Shown one piece after another: positions 8,901 to 20,221 of a stretch of 64,000 nt of DNA (position 1 is the stretch's first letter; each line of letters begins with the position of its first letter). A program made the position numbers and the translations under genes. The stretch covers positions 372,001 through 436,000 of the forward strand of contig NC_054687.1 in the NCBI RefSeq assembly GCF_011074885.1, written 5' to 3'. The DNA is from Brettanomyces bruxellensis. Lineage: Eukaryota > Ascomycota > Pichiomycetes > Pichiales > Pichiaceae. The notes beneath the pieces were generated by a model. The model made no database searches, had not been told where the DNA came from, and saw nothing but the letters and a program-made list of their open reading frames with translations.

Positions 8901-11900
8901 GATGCTTAAAGAGGTTCACAAAGCGCCAAGTGCCCAGTATTTGAAGGAGAAGGCAGTCGGCTTGCAATTGGTTGCTATTCCTAAGCTCGAATATGATAAT
9001 AAGAATGAGGAACTCGAGAGTACGCGGAAGAAACTTGAGGAGAGTGAAAAGACTTGCAGCAACTTGAAGAATGAAGTTGAGCAAGCCAAGGAGGAGAGTT
9101 CTCAGTTGAAGACGCAGCATTCAGAGATTGAGAAAGAAGATTGCACTCAAAGCGAATGCATTTAATGAATCCCAAAAGCAGCTTTCTGCAGTTAACAATA
9201 CGTTATCTGAGCGCGAAGTCAAGCTTGTGACCTTACAGTCTGATTTGAAAGAGAAGCAGAAGGAGATTGACGGCTTACAACAAACATTGAACCGCCTAAA
9301 GGAGCGCAATACAACATTGGATGACAGTTTAACGAGATTGAAGTGTTCGTATGAAAAACCTGATAGTGGATACGTTAAACAGCATGCAGATGCATTGGGA
9401 TTGGCGTTGATTAGCAAAATAACCTCTACTGAATCCAGGGACGACGAGTCCGTGTTTGAAGATGCTTCCGAGGATCCAATCAATATTGATTCTGAGAAGG
9501 ATATATCCCCAAGAAGAAGTAGCAGCTTGAGCAAGGTGTTCTCAAGAAGTATTTCACAATCTAAGAAGTTGCAAAAGCAGTTGAAAGAAGCTCAGGAACA
9601 GGTGAAAAATCTGCAGAAAAAGCTTGACAAGCCAACACCAGAATACATCCAAAGCAAGTGCGAGTTCGTGGGTATTGCAAATGTTTCGACCGGTGATTAC
9701 TCTAAGTTGAAGTCGAACATCAGTGCTCTTGAAGATCAGTTGCAGAAGAAAGAGGAGAAGCTAAATTCCGTGAAGCAGGCCCACAGCCAAGAGGCGGTTT
9801 TGTTGAAGAAGCTTTTGGAACAGAAACAGAACGAACTTTCACAATTGAAGAGTGCACAAGATGCAGAGCTTGAAAAGCAGAAGGCATTAATCAGCAATGG
9901 ATCAACTGAGCTTGAGCTGAAAAAGAATCAGTTGCAAACTAAAATCACTGAGTTAGCAACTTTGAAAGCCGAACTTCAAGGTAAGAGCTGTGATTTGGAA
10001 TCAACCAGCTCGAAACTAACCAAGTGTATGGATGCATTGAAGGAGAAGACATCTGAATTGGAGGAGTTGACCGGGGAGCATCAAAAGCTTCGGGTGAAGT
10101 TGGAGAAACTTGAGTCTGACTATGAGACTGCCCACGAGATTTTGGAGAAGCCAGAAAAGAAGTTCCTTGAGGAGAAAGCTGGACTCTTGGGGCTTTCACT
10201 TGTTGCAAGCACCGAACATTCTGCCGTTATGAAGAAAGCTCAAGAAAAGGAGAGTGCTGTTGAGCAACTTAACACAGCTATAACTAGACTTAACCAGGAG
10301 TACAGTACTGCCAAAGCAGATCTTGGCGTTGCTCATAATGAGATCAACTCGTTGAAGAAAGAACTAGATGAAGCACACGTTGGATTGGAAAAGATGGAGA
10401 AAGAAAATGCAACGAACGAAAATTTGCTTACTGTGAAGGCAAACAGAATTACAGCATTGAACCTAGATCTAGAGAAGAAGAATAGTGACATTTTAAAACA
10501 GTCGGAAGAACTTAAGAGGTTGAAAAGAGAGCTCAAATCTTTGGAAGATGAGAAGTCTAATCTTGAGCAGAAGAACGTTTCTCTAAGTAAGACTGCCTCG
10601 TCTATTCCATCTGGGTGTGTTGCCATTGACATTGAACGGTTTAAGAATTTGCTTGGTGCGATGTCAATGTTGGGTGTCCAGTTCAAGCAATACGCAGAAA
10701 ACTTGAAGAGTAAGGATGTTGATGATGAGGAGTTGAAGCGCGAAATTTCGGAGTTGAAGTCCGCCGCTGAGCAGCAGGCCAAAATTTCATCTAAATATGA
10801 ATCTCCAAGTGTTGAGTACATCGAAGAGAAAGCAACTAACCTTGGTATGAAGGTTCTTTCGGTCAGTGAATTCATAAGCTTGAAGTCTGAAAATAAAGAG
10901 AATCTGATTGACAAGAGTGAGAACGGTGACGAGGCCAGCATTGTAAGCGAGGAGGCTATTAACGAGCAAAACAGAATACTCACAGAAAAGATGAAGAGTA
11001 GAGCAGATGAACTGGAAGCATTACAGACTGATTTGAAGAAGAAGGAGCTAACTTTGAAGCAGCTGGAGCGGAGAGTTGAAGGAACACTTGATCCAGAAGA
11101 GGCAAAGGATGCAGAACTTCGAAATGCTGAGAGTGGAAGTATGCCATTTACGAAGATCTCAAAGCTCCGGAAGCTTTTGGATGTGAAACATCAAAGAAAT
11201 TTCATCAACCGAGCAAAAGATTATAGAGAATGACGAAGTTCTTTCTAGAATTAAGAAGAAAGGAAGACATTTGTCGATGGAGGAAATTGACACGGTTGAT
11301 ATGCAACTTGATCAGAAGAAGAAGGAGCTGGAGGAGAGAAAAAGCTTGCTTACAGAGAAAGTTCGGAATCTGGAGATTGAGATCAAAAGAATGCAGGAAG
11401 ATGCCAAGGACAAGGAAAATGTTAGACCTGGAGGATCGATTTCGGATCAACTTGACTCCGTGCGCGCCGAACTCAAAGCGAAGTCTAACGCACTGGATGT
11501 TCTTCAAAAGTACATTGAATCGAATCGCCAAGATGCTTCAAGAGCCAAAGCTGGCACTTCAGAGTTGCAGATGGAGATTGGTGAACTTAGGGTTGAATTG
11601 AGGAAGCAAAAGCGGGAGTACAATCACATCCAGCAGTTGCTTGATAGGGCAATCAAGTCTTATGAGCCAGAATTAGAGAATCGTAACCGGGAGATTGGAC
11701 AGCTAAAGACTCAGCTCAAGAATAAGGCAGTGGAGTTGCAAGAACTTGGAGCACAGGAGGAAGCGGCAAAGAGACAGAGAAAGGCTGCGGAGAAGTTTGT
11801 GCCGAAGAATGAGTATGATTCTTTGAAAGAGCAGCTCGAGAAACAGCGTTTACAGTTTGAAAATTCGGAGACGGCTGCTTCAAAGAAGAATGCTTCATCT

Positions 11901-13145
11901 CCTCGCACGATAACGTCACAAGAACTTGCAATCAAGGCTGCAGAGTATGGTCTTGCACTAATTTCAGAGCAGGAGCTTGCCGATTTGAGACAAAGATCAC
12001 CGGCAACAGTTGAGGATATCAACGTAGCGGCAAGAAAGATGAACTTACTCTGTATTCCCGAGGACAAGTTTGTTGCAACTACTGTTTGCAGAAAGCCGGA
12101 TCCTGCTACCGTTGTAGTTCTTCCTTTGAGCTATTATGTCAAGTTGACCAAGACACATGACTGGTATAAGATGAATAGAGATAGTATTGCGGAGTGGCAA
12201 GAGATGGAGAGGGAAAAGACTGCAAACAGGAATGGAGTTAACGGTAAGAAGGTAGAGGATGAACGAGTGTCGCTTATATCTTCGGGCTCCACATCTATTT
12301 CTTCTTCTTTGGCCGCAAAGCGTGGCTCATTGGGCCAACAGTCAAGCTCACGGAGAGCAGCTTTGAAGAGAAAGCTGCATCTTTCGCAAGAGCCACCAGT
12401 GAACTCACCAGCGTTTGCATTATCGCAACTTGCAAAGCAGGATGCTGCAGATACGGAGAGCAGACTTGGAGCTACATCCTTGCACACGGTCAACACGGTG
12501 ATATCCACGAGACAAGAAATGGTGGCGGCAATAACGCAGACCATCATTGGAGAGTATCTCTTCAAGTACTACAGGAAATTAGGGCCTTTAGTTTCTTCGG
12601 TGAGTGGAACAAGACACGAAAGATACTTCTGGATTCATCCTTACTCGCTCACACTCTATTGGTCTACGTCGAATCCTTCACTCTCGGATCCATCCGAGAA
12701 CAAGATTCATGCGTTGGCAATTGCTAAAGTGAAGGTGGTCGATGATAACAATCCTCTTCCACCTGGTTTGTACCACAAATCCATAATTGTTTACTCGAAC
12801 GATCGCCACTCTATCAAGATCACGTGCCCAACCAGGCAGAGACATAACATCTGGTTCAACTCACTACAGTATTTAATTGCGAAAAGTATTGCCGACACGA
12901 ATAGCGATGCAGATACTGAGAATCAGTATAACGAGAATTTCAGCCTGGACGAACGGCTTCAACTGGAAAGAAGTCAGTCTTTCCGGCATCAACAACCTCG
13001 TACGAGTATTCTTCGATCCGGAAGAATGCCTAGAGCAACAAGCACGGCTTCTATTTCTGACTCTTCAAGCTTTTTGCAGAGACAGAGATCATCTTTTCCT
13101 TCGATGAGTAGTCTTAAGCGGCATTTGACGAGACACAACCATTAG
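5971..13145 (+). CDS. NUM1: Nuclear migration/mitochondrial cortical anchor protein Num1, two frameshifts in this sequence
   Basis: Num1 anchors dynein and mitochondria at the cell cortex. The gene spans 7,175 bp, about 2,390 residues, against roughly 2,750 in S. cerevisiae. An N-terminal coiled coil (LLVESRRLAYENKQFKTQVE, near 6322) corresponds to the membrane/mitochondria-binding region. A very long coiled coil follows, interrupted by a repeated motif of about 28 residues with a pattern like P-x-x-Y-[LIV]-x-x-K-A-x-x-L-G-L. The C-terminal 12549-12888 holds the PH domain that binds PI(4,5)P2 (YFWIHPYSLTLYW, IKITCPTRQRHNIWF). Three frames are used: 5971 to about 9163, about 9110 to 11231, and about 11187 to the stop at 13145. 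Each step moves one frame forward. Similar coiled coil continues on both sides, so sequencing errors are more likely than gene death. Confidence 0.88.
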
Positions 13146-13505
13146 CGGTTACAGTTTTGTTTGGAACAATAGCGTTTACATTAAGAGAGGTAGATTTTTA
13201 CTTGTATGTATATATAAGAGAGCATAATTTATGACATGAACTTTGGATGTGTGTATTAGTGAAACGTAAGAAAGATAGTGGAGGATCAAGGAGAGATGGG
13301 GAGAGGGGGAAAAAAGGCAAAAAATGAAATGCATCATCAATGATATGTGAGAAAGCCAAACGCAAAATATGGAAAGAAAAAATAAGATGAAATAATATAA
13401 GATAAAATGAACTAGGACAAATGAAATAGTGTAAAAGCAATGCAGAGCAGGAAAGAAGCCAAGAGAGATAGCCTTCGGTCAATTATTAGATTCAATTACA
13501 GCCCT
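13146..13505. other. Convergent NUM1/SSD1 intergenic region
   Basis: This 360-bp stretch separates the two stop codons. It is strongly purine-rich on the plus strand from 13265 to 13470 (runs of GGAGA, GGGGGAAAAAAGG, AAAAAATAAG), so the SSD1 3' untranslated region would be pyrimidine-rich. No gene is seen. Confidence 0.4.
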
Positions 13506-16500
13506 CTACTCATCCACAAACGGATTGAGCGTCCTGACGGTCAAGCATGGTAAAGCCATACCTATTTCCGCACGCAAAAGAACAGGGATCCTTTGCATAA
13601 CCTTTATCTGCTGGATATGCTCGTCTCCGTCCATCTTCGTAACACACAGCTTCATGTAAGCAGCCAAAGAACCTTTGGCACTTCCTTCTCCTGGAGCAAG
13701 GAACAACGAAGGTGCATGTTGGTGGAAAGTTTGGAGTCTCTGAAGCATTGCGGCACTTAGCAACTGACCATTTGTCTCCGCCTGATGCTTGGCAGCAGCC
13801 TGAGCAGGAGCCCTGTACTTATTTTTGATCGATGCCCTGTACGAAAGAGCATTATTTTCGTCCTCAGGAACGTACGTAGCCGAATCAACGCCAGGCTCCC
13901 AGTACAATTCAAGCATTCTCTGGGTCTTGTCAAACTCGGCCCGCCGGAGAGGTAACTGATCTCCGTGTACACGTTTCTCGATGCCAAACTCTGGAAGATA
14001 AACGTCAAACGAGGACTCGTAGACCTGCAAAACAACACCCGTGCACAAGATCTGGCCAGTTTCCCGGCCCATGTCATTAACAGTCTGGCAGAGCAAAAGA
14101 TGGATGGCCTGCTCCTGTGCGGCCCGGGCACAGTCTTTTTTGAAGTTGCAGTAGTCACAGGTGACCTTCAGTGAGTCGATGGACTCGGCATAGGAAGTAG
14201 CATCAGGGTTGGTGTTTGCACAAACGACGGACTTCAACTGTCTGTGGACGACGAGGTCCGCATACCTGCGTAATGGAGACGTGAAGTGAGTGTAAGTTGG
14301 GCTGTTGAACAAGAAGTGGCCCAAGTTCTGGTCACTTCTACCAGCAACAACATACCGGCCCTTAGGCATGCATTTGGCAAGAATAGTTTCCACAGCAGAC
14401 CGCTTGAGGGGATCCTGGATAGTGAGCAATGAGTTCTGGAATGTGACCGAGTTCGTGGTATCAAGTTTCACACCCAGACGCTCAATTTTCGCCAAGTGAG
14501 CCTCGAACTTCGAGACTGTTGGCATAGGGTATTTGCGCAGTAAGGCTCGCGATCCGAGCCCAGAATGAATCTTTTGAGCTACTGCAGCATTGACTGCATG
14601 GAAGATCTCTGCTAGAACTTCACTCGCCTTATCCTCCGTGTATATGTTGAGAGAAGGACGAACGCTTTCGTCATCCAACCTGTCAAGAAGAGGTGTGGAC
14701 ACGTCAGCATTAAGGCCAGGGTTGCCGAGTCTCTTTTTGCGAAGCCTGTCCGAGATGAGTTGGAGAGTGGCAACATAACCTGCGGCAGCAGATGGAGGAT
14801 TCTTGTTTGGTTGTTGGGCGTTGTTGGTGCCTGATGACTGGCTATCTCCACCATTGCCGGATAGTTGGCCATCCTCTTTCTTGCCGGATTGTCGACCCTC
14901 ACCTTCTGCCCTCTTCTCACCTCCCAAAATCTCGTCCATCTCCTCGTAGCTCACTTTTTGGGCGGGCTTCACGACAGTCTGGCCCATCCAAACATCCTGG
15001 ATCTCAAAGGTGGCAGAGCTGATCTCGAACACAACACTCAAGGCAAGACTGGTCTTGTTGGCGTCAAACGAGAAGGCCTGAGAAACATCGTCGGGGAAAA
15101 GACCAACTGTTTTTTGAGGAAGTGCAACACCGTGAGATCTCTTTCTTGCCCGCTTGTCCAGGCCGGAGTTCCGGCCAACAAAGTATGTCACATCTGCAAT
15201 GTGCACACCGAGCTCAATACGGTTGTTCCGAGCCACCTTGACGTGCATGGCAGCTTCAGAAACCACACCATTCTGGCTAAAGGCAAGAACATACTCGGAA
15301 AGCAAGTCCCTGCGACCGGAAAGCCCGTCTTCGACCCGGGGAAGCTCAGATAGGCATCTGTCGACAGCTCTGTCCGGGTACTCGTTTCCCTGGAAATTGT
15401 TGTCGCGCAAAATGCTTGTGACTTCGACCTGTGGGTCGTCGATTGGGCCCAAAAGACTCACTAGTGTGCCGAATGGATGCAAGGATGTGATTGGCCACCG
15501 CTTAATAGAGGCGACAAAGATCTGGTCCGCGTATGTTTCATGGTTTTCCACAAAGTCTTTTGGAGCCTGCTCAGTTGGGATCGCAATGAGAGGCACCTTC
15601 TTGTCTGTGGGCTTAAACCAGATGATTTTCGGCCGGCCCCCCTTGCCGCCGTTTCTCTTGGCGTACTTGCCGTTTTTATTCTCCTTGGAAGCTTGGGATG
15701 GCCGAAGAAGCCCCAAAGTGCCAGAGAAGAGCTGACCTGGAATTCGATCAATCACTGCCACAATGTGCCCTGCATACAACGGCTTTTGCACATCGCTGAT
15801 TTCCTCCTCCTCAGCCAGCAAAAGCGACTGGCCCTCCACCTCGACATCGTCGTTTTTCTTTTGCGTAGGTCTCTGCTTTAGAGATCCCTTCCGGTTCAAA
15901 GGCTGGCCGGTTGAATCATGGCTGTGCAACTTCTCGCTCTCGGTTGCATCATTGTGGGAGTCTGTGATGGGCAGGGCCGGGTTCGAACCCGCGCCCTTCT
16001 TCCGGTTTCCCTCGGCCCACTCCTTGTAGTCCTTGATTCGCTTTTTTTCCTCCTTCTCACGCTTTGACGTCCACACCTCGTCCACCACAAGAAGCTCAAC
16101 TGCAACCAGATCACCTTCAAGCGCCCTGTTACGGTCCTTAGACCCGCAGATGAAGATATCCGCGTCTAGAAGCCCGTTTGTAGACACGTAAGCATCACTC
16201 CGGTTCTTCTTATTCACCCTTAAAGTGCCCGTCACGAGTCTTCCCTCACCAATGAGCTCAGGAAGCGAGTTTTGCGGCAAATATGGGGCAAACAGCGACT
16301 TTCTCTGCCCGTTTTGGAACTGTGTGATGGATGACGCAGACCCTCCATACGATCCCTGCTTTCTGTGGTGGCCCAGACTGAATCCAGAGGCGGAATTCAT
16401 GCTGGAAGCTGATCCAAGCCTCCTGTGGCCAGAATAACCGCCAGATTGCTCGGCAAACGACGGCTGTGGTGGGCCAAGAGCCGAGACTCCGCTGGAACCG

Positions 16501-17583
16501 GGCTGGGACGCTGGAAACTGGAATCCACGCTGCGGAGACGACGAAGATGCCGCCGGAAACTTGAAAGACTGGCTTTCATTCAGGCCAGGCGGTGCTGAAA
16601 GGCCTGGAGGAGGAGGTGCAAGACCCTGAGTAGAGTTTTGAGCCGGGGTAACAGTTAAAGATGGTGGAGAAAGTGGAGAAACGAGCCCAAAGCCCGCCCG
16701 CCGGCCCAGTTTCGATGGAGAATGCACTCTCTGTGCCTGGGCTTCTGCTGCCGCTCTCCGGGCCTCCGTAATGCCCAACGAATGCCGCCGGGCATGCCCC
16801 ATTCCAGCCGGAAACTGTGGGGACTTGAATGAATGGAAAGAAGGAGACTGTGACTGCGACCGAGAGTGCGATCTCGCGTGGCCGGAAAGTTGTAATCTCC
16901 CCTCCTCTAAGACCTCCGGTGACCCGCGGTACGAGGCCGACGACTGGGTCCGCTTGTGCAAATGGTTGCCAAACGTGAATTCCTGGCCAGACGGCAAGGC
17001 TGTGGAGCTTGAAGACCGTCTGTGGGCTCCAGAGAGATATGAGGCGTTTGATGCTGACGTAAGCGTGAGCCCTTGCAGGCCAAGAGTGCCTGATGCCGTT
17101 CCCTGGAGGCCAAGAGTGTTTCTTGAGTTTCCATCAAGTGCATTTCTCGAATTTCCCTCGAATGAATTTCTTGAAGCTCCACCAAGGCCGCTTCTCGAAC
17201 CCCCCCATGCCTGCCTGCTGCGAAAGCTGCTGCTGCTGCTGTAGAATCTGCTGTTGCTGCTGCTGCACTATCTCGAGCTGTCTCTGAAGATTAAGCTGCT
17301 CCACTATAATAAACCAGAAAGGTGCATGTTAGTATTTTCGTTCGTAATATAATAAAAGCTGAGAAAATTAATAATCTCTTCTGTACATACGCATTAATGT
17401 TGTTAGTTCACTTGGCGAACGCCGGTGTGCCACGTGAATTGTCCTTGGCTTGTCACCTATCGTCTGAACTGTGGTCGGCTCATTCTGCTGCCCATTCGCG
17501 GAAGATCCATCATGCTTCGATGGTAGATCCCCCTGTGGCTGATTGTTGAACCCAAAGAATGAACTGTGGGACGACGAATCCAT
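13506..17583 (-). CDS. SSD1: Ssd1 RNA-binding pseudonuclease, one intron, one homopolymer frameshift
   Basis: Ssd1 binds mRNAs of cell-wall and polarity genes and represses their translation under control of the kinase Cbk1. The gene joins exon 1 (17583-17391) to exon 2 (17303-13506), about 1,329 residues once one base is allowed for; yeast Ssd1 has 1,250. Exon 1 ends in IHVAHRRSPSELTTLM, the conserved Ssd1 N-terminus. Exon 2 starts with a glutamine-rich helix, then a long low-complexity region, cold-shock-like domains (GEGRLVTGTLRVNKKNRSDA) and the RNB fold (ELGVHIADVTYFV). The aspartate cluster of active RNase II enzymes is absent just before that motif (AFSQNGVVSEAAM), as in other Ssd1 proteins. 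The frame breaks at a run of seven C at 17200-17206; six would keep it open. Confidence 0.93.
17200..17206. other. C7 homopolymer that breaks the SSD1 frame
   Basis: Seven consecutive C bases on the plus strand (G7 in the sense of SSD1). Upstream of it the good frame reads LSQQAGMGG; downstream the long SSD1 frame reads GSRSGLGG. They connect only if one base of the run is removed, which points to a homopolymer length error or a recent mutation. Confidence 0.8.
17304..17390 (-). other. SSD1: SSD1 intron near the 5' end
   Basis: On the minus strand the intron begins GTATGT at 17390-17385, has TACTAAC at 17334-17328 and ends TTATAG at 17304 (87 nt). It splits a codon after its first base; the spliced codon is CTG. 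It joins SPSELTTLM to LEQLNLQRQLE, the same order of motifs as the continuous reading frame of yeast Ssd1, where the equivalent residue after LM is valine. Confidence 0.9.
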
Positions 17584-19373
17584 GCTTGCTGTAAATGATG
17601 CAATAATATCAATCCAGTGTCTGTTCTCTTCTTATGTCTCTTCAATGCAAGTAAATTGTAATAGATACGACACTCCTATCTACCAGTTTCACGTTGCACG
17701 GTTTGTAATGGAAATCGGGCGCCGCTGAAAATGTGTGCTTTAATAGCTTCTTTCCCGGAAAGTAATGAACGAGTAAACTTAAGGAATGTTTCAAAAAGTA
17801 TCACCCGTGTAACTAATATTAAGGGAATGTGCCTAGTAGATCCGTGTCTCGTAGGTTGTGAGCCTGATGCTTGACTGTGAGCCCAAATCCAGTGCTGAAA
17901 AAAAGAACTAGTTGTCCAAAGCTAGAGAAACAAGTCGCCCTGCTATGATGAATATCTGTAAATTAAGGAAGAAAAAAAATGCAGAAGGCGCTGCAAAAAA
18001 TGGTATAACGACAGACAAATTCTATAGCCGGTTCTGCTCCTGATGCTAATTACTGGTTCTAATAGAATCTGTTAAAATGAAAGGATATTTGCCAAAAAAA
18101 TATACCTGTAATGCTACGATTGAAATGTTGCCTCCAAAGTCTAAAACTTGGGCCCAATTTTTAATGTCTGGGGAAGGGGAAGGAAGTTCTTCACCATCTC
18201 TGTCAAAAAAAAAAAATTTAATTTTATGGTACAAAAAATTTGTGCTTGAGTGTCAGACTTCAGTGAATGAGCTACGGAGATCAAAAGTATATTATTAGAA
18301 ACCTATTTAAAAGTGGTGCTAAATACCTCAATCGGGTTTCTTGCTAACATATATATGCAAGTATTTCTTTTGATTGATCAGAACCGTTCATTTTTTATTT
18401 TCCGTAAAGTTTGTTTCCTTATACTGTTGTTTTGGTTTGCCTCATGGGATAGATGGTACGGCGTAGAAATGAGAGTCACAAGGGGATTACGTAATGGTAT
18501 TTGGCAAGCGAAACGATGAACAAACGATAAAAAAATTTGTGAAAGACAGGGTTGTTCGCTCAGTCGATTCATTCAGTTGCAATGACGACTAGTACTTCAA
18601 TTTTTGTTTTAGTTTTCATCAACTTCAAACGTGCCTGAAATTAAAAAGTCATTACTGATCAATTTTAAATACCAAGAAAAAACATAAAAGTAGTATTGAG
18701 TAGTTGCATTATTGTGGATAGTGCACATGTTATACGAACTCTCGCCAAGTGAGTGACATAGGATTCGAAAGGTATCTATCTATCCCTTCAATTTTGAAAA
18801 TATAATGAATAAGCTTATGAAATTTTCGCATCTGAATAATGCCGCAACCTGCAATCCTCTCTACGATACTTTCATATTATTTGCATTACAAATACATATC
18901 ATAAAAAATAATTCAACAATAAATCGCTCCAAATAGCATTACGTAACTGAAATTTTATTATAACCTCCCACTAATTCCCTACTCTCTGGAAGTCTTTCCT
19001 CTTAAAGCATATCATTTCGAAGCGAAAACAAAAGCAACAGGAACTGTGATTTTTATATCCAAACAAGTTCTTCATTCCGTGTGTAAATTTCTTTCCGGCA
19101 ACCCCGAGCTTGAGTACTTGGTTTTTCCAACTAAAGAAAGAAATTTTAATGAAATCAGAAATCTTTTAGCGAATGAAACCAAATAAATGTTTTTCCCGGC
19201 TTTCTTCTCTTTCTCGTACAGTTTTTCCTAGATGTGCGGCTGCAGCTCCTTAGCTAAAATGTACAAATACTTATCCCAATCCCCCACTTCACCTATCCAA
19301 AGGAATGCTGGTGTTTCAGCTAAATACCATCAACATTCTGGAAGGAAAAAAAAAGATCGTGTTACTACATCTC
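17584..19373. promoter_or_regulatory. Long SSD1 upstream region, no gene seen
   Basis: This 1.8-kb region between the SSD1 start and tRNA-Leu is AT-rich. Short open frames at 18077-18298 and 18313-18519 have no recognisable family and unremarkable codon use, so I do not call them. It contains a GGGCGCCG sequence at 17716-17723 and scattered poly-A tracts. It presumably carries the SSD1 promoter and a long leader. Confidence 0.35.
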
Positions 19374-19455
19374 TGTGAGCTGAGAGGTTCGAACTCTCGC
19401 ATCTTACGATATCACGGCCTAAACGTGACGCCTTAGACCACTCGGCCAAACCCAC
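19374..19455 (-). tRNA. tRNA-Leu (anticodon UAG)
   Basis: The minus-strand sequence folds as a class II tRNA. The acceptor strand GTGGGTT pairs with AGCTCAC (two G-U pairs), followed by discriminator A. The D-arm is GGCCGAGTGGTCTAAGGC, the anticodon stem TCACG/CGTGA closes loop TTTAGGC with anticodon TAG, the variable arm is ATC-GTAA-GAT, and the T-arm is GAGAG-TTCGAAC-CTCTC. A long variable arm, GGCCGAG box A and discriminator A are those of leucine tRNA. It has no intron and no encoded CCA. It should read CUN codons. Confidence 0.95.
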
Positions 19456-19703
19456 AAACACAAAAATAGTGAGTCTTCACTCTTCTTTGAAAAGGTTCAG
19501 CTTCCAAAATGCGTCGATCGACTGGCCGAAGATTGAGAAATTTGCTATTTTTTCTCGAAATTGTGAAAATATTCCGCGGCTTCAAAAAGTAAGAGGGTGC
19601 AGTCAACAGTGCTCTTAGACATCTGTGAACGGTTTCCATTTATTCAGAACAGTCCAATATTCTGTACATTTGAATATTTGCAAGGATTACCAGTTATAAG
19701 AAA

Positions 19704-20036
19704 ATGCTTGGGCCTTTTAGAGCAACTATGGTGGATATGGGCAGTTTGCTCTGGAAAAGACCTTGGAGGCTTTCAAAAACTCAAAAGTTTAGACAGAGAA
19801 AGAGACTGCAGCAAGTGGATGAAAACATTGAAAATTTATATGAAGGGATGAAGAGCAACGGAATGAGTGCCAAATCCATTGATCATCTTATGTTCGAATT
19901 TCCAAAGGAGAAGGACATGGAACCAAAAGACAAATATACCGTTTTTGACAAGCATTCAAAAGGATATAGAAAAGCTATTCATTTTGTTCCTAAGTGGACA
20001 AAGATCTCGCTGAGAAAAAATCCAAAGAACTTCTAA
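19704..20036 (+). CDS. MRPL31: Mitochondrial large ribosomal subunit protein mL60 (Mrpl31)
   Basis: The 110-residue basic protein starts MLGPFRATMVDMGSLLWKRP and ends IHFVPKWTKISLRKNPKNF. Both ends match yeast Mrpl31, a fungal mitochondrial large-subunit protein of about 130 residues with an N-terminal GPFR...GLLWK segment and a C-terminal YTVF...GYRK...VPKWTKISLR block. The central FPKEKDMEPKDKYTVFDKHS is also conserved. It is nuclear encoded and should act in the mitochondrial matrix ribosome. The ATG at 19704 gives the conserved N-terminus exactly. Its stop is 185 bp from the convergent SPC24 stop. Confidence 0.9.
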   Translation: MLGPFRATMVDMGSLLWKRPWRLSKTQKFRQRKRLQQVDENIENLYEGMKSNGMSAKSIDHLMFEFPKEKDMEPKDKYTVFDKHSKGYRKAIHFVPKWTKISLRKNPKNF

Positions 20037-20221
20037 CTGTATGATATTGTACGTTTGTACTTGTATATATAAATATATTCAAATGAACTTTTACTTTACT
20101 GATGATTTATATTGATTTACCGTGAGCCGCTCTCTGTAGTTTGCACCGGTCCTAAATAAATTTGGCTATGATTATACATCTAGACTAATATACAGCTGAA
20201 AAAAGAATCTAGAAAAAAATG

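Noticed and set aside
9110..9165. Programmed +1 frameshift in NUM1
   Set aside because: No known slippery heptamer occurs in the overlap, and a second shift of the same type occurs 2 kb later; sequence error is simpler.
18077..18519. Open frames of 68-73 codons upstream of SSD1
   Set aside because: No recognised family, no promoter signal and AT-driven composition.
20097..20201. Possible C/D snoRNA between MRPL31 and SPC24 (CTGATGAT near 20100 and CTGA near 20196)
   Set aside because: The boxes are short, the first base of box C is not a purine, no terminal stem is visible and I find no convincing rRNA complement.
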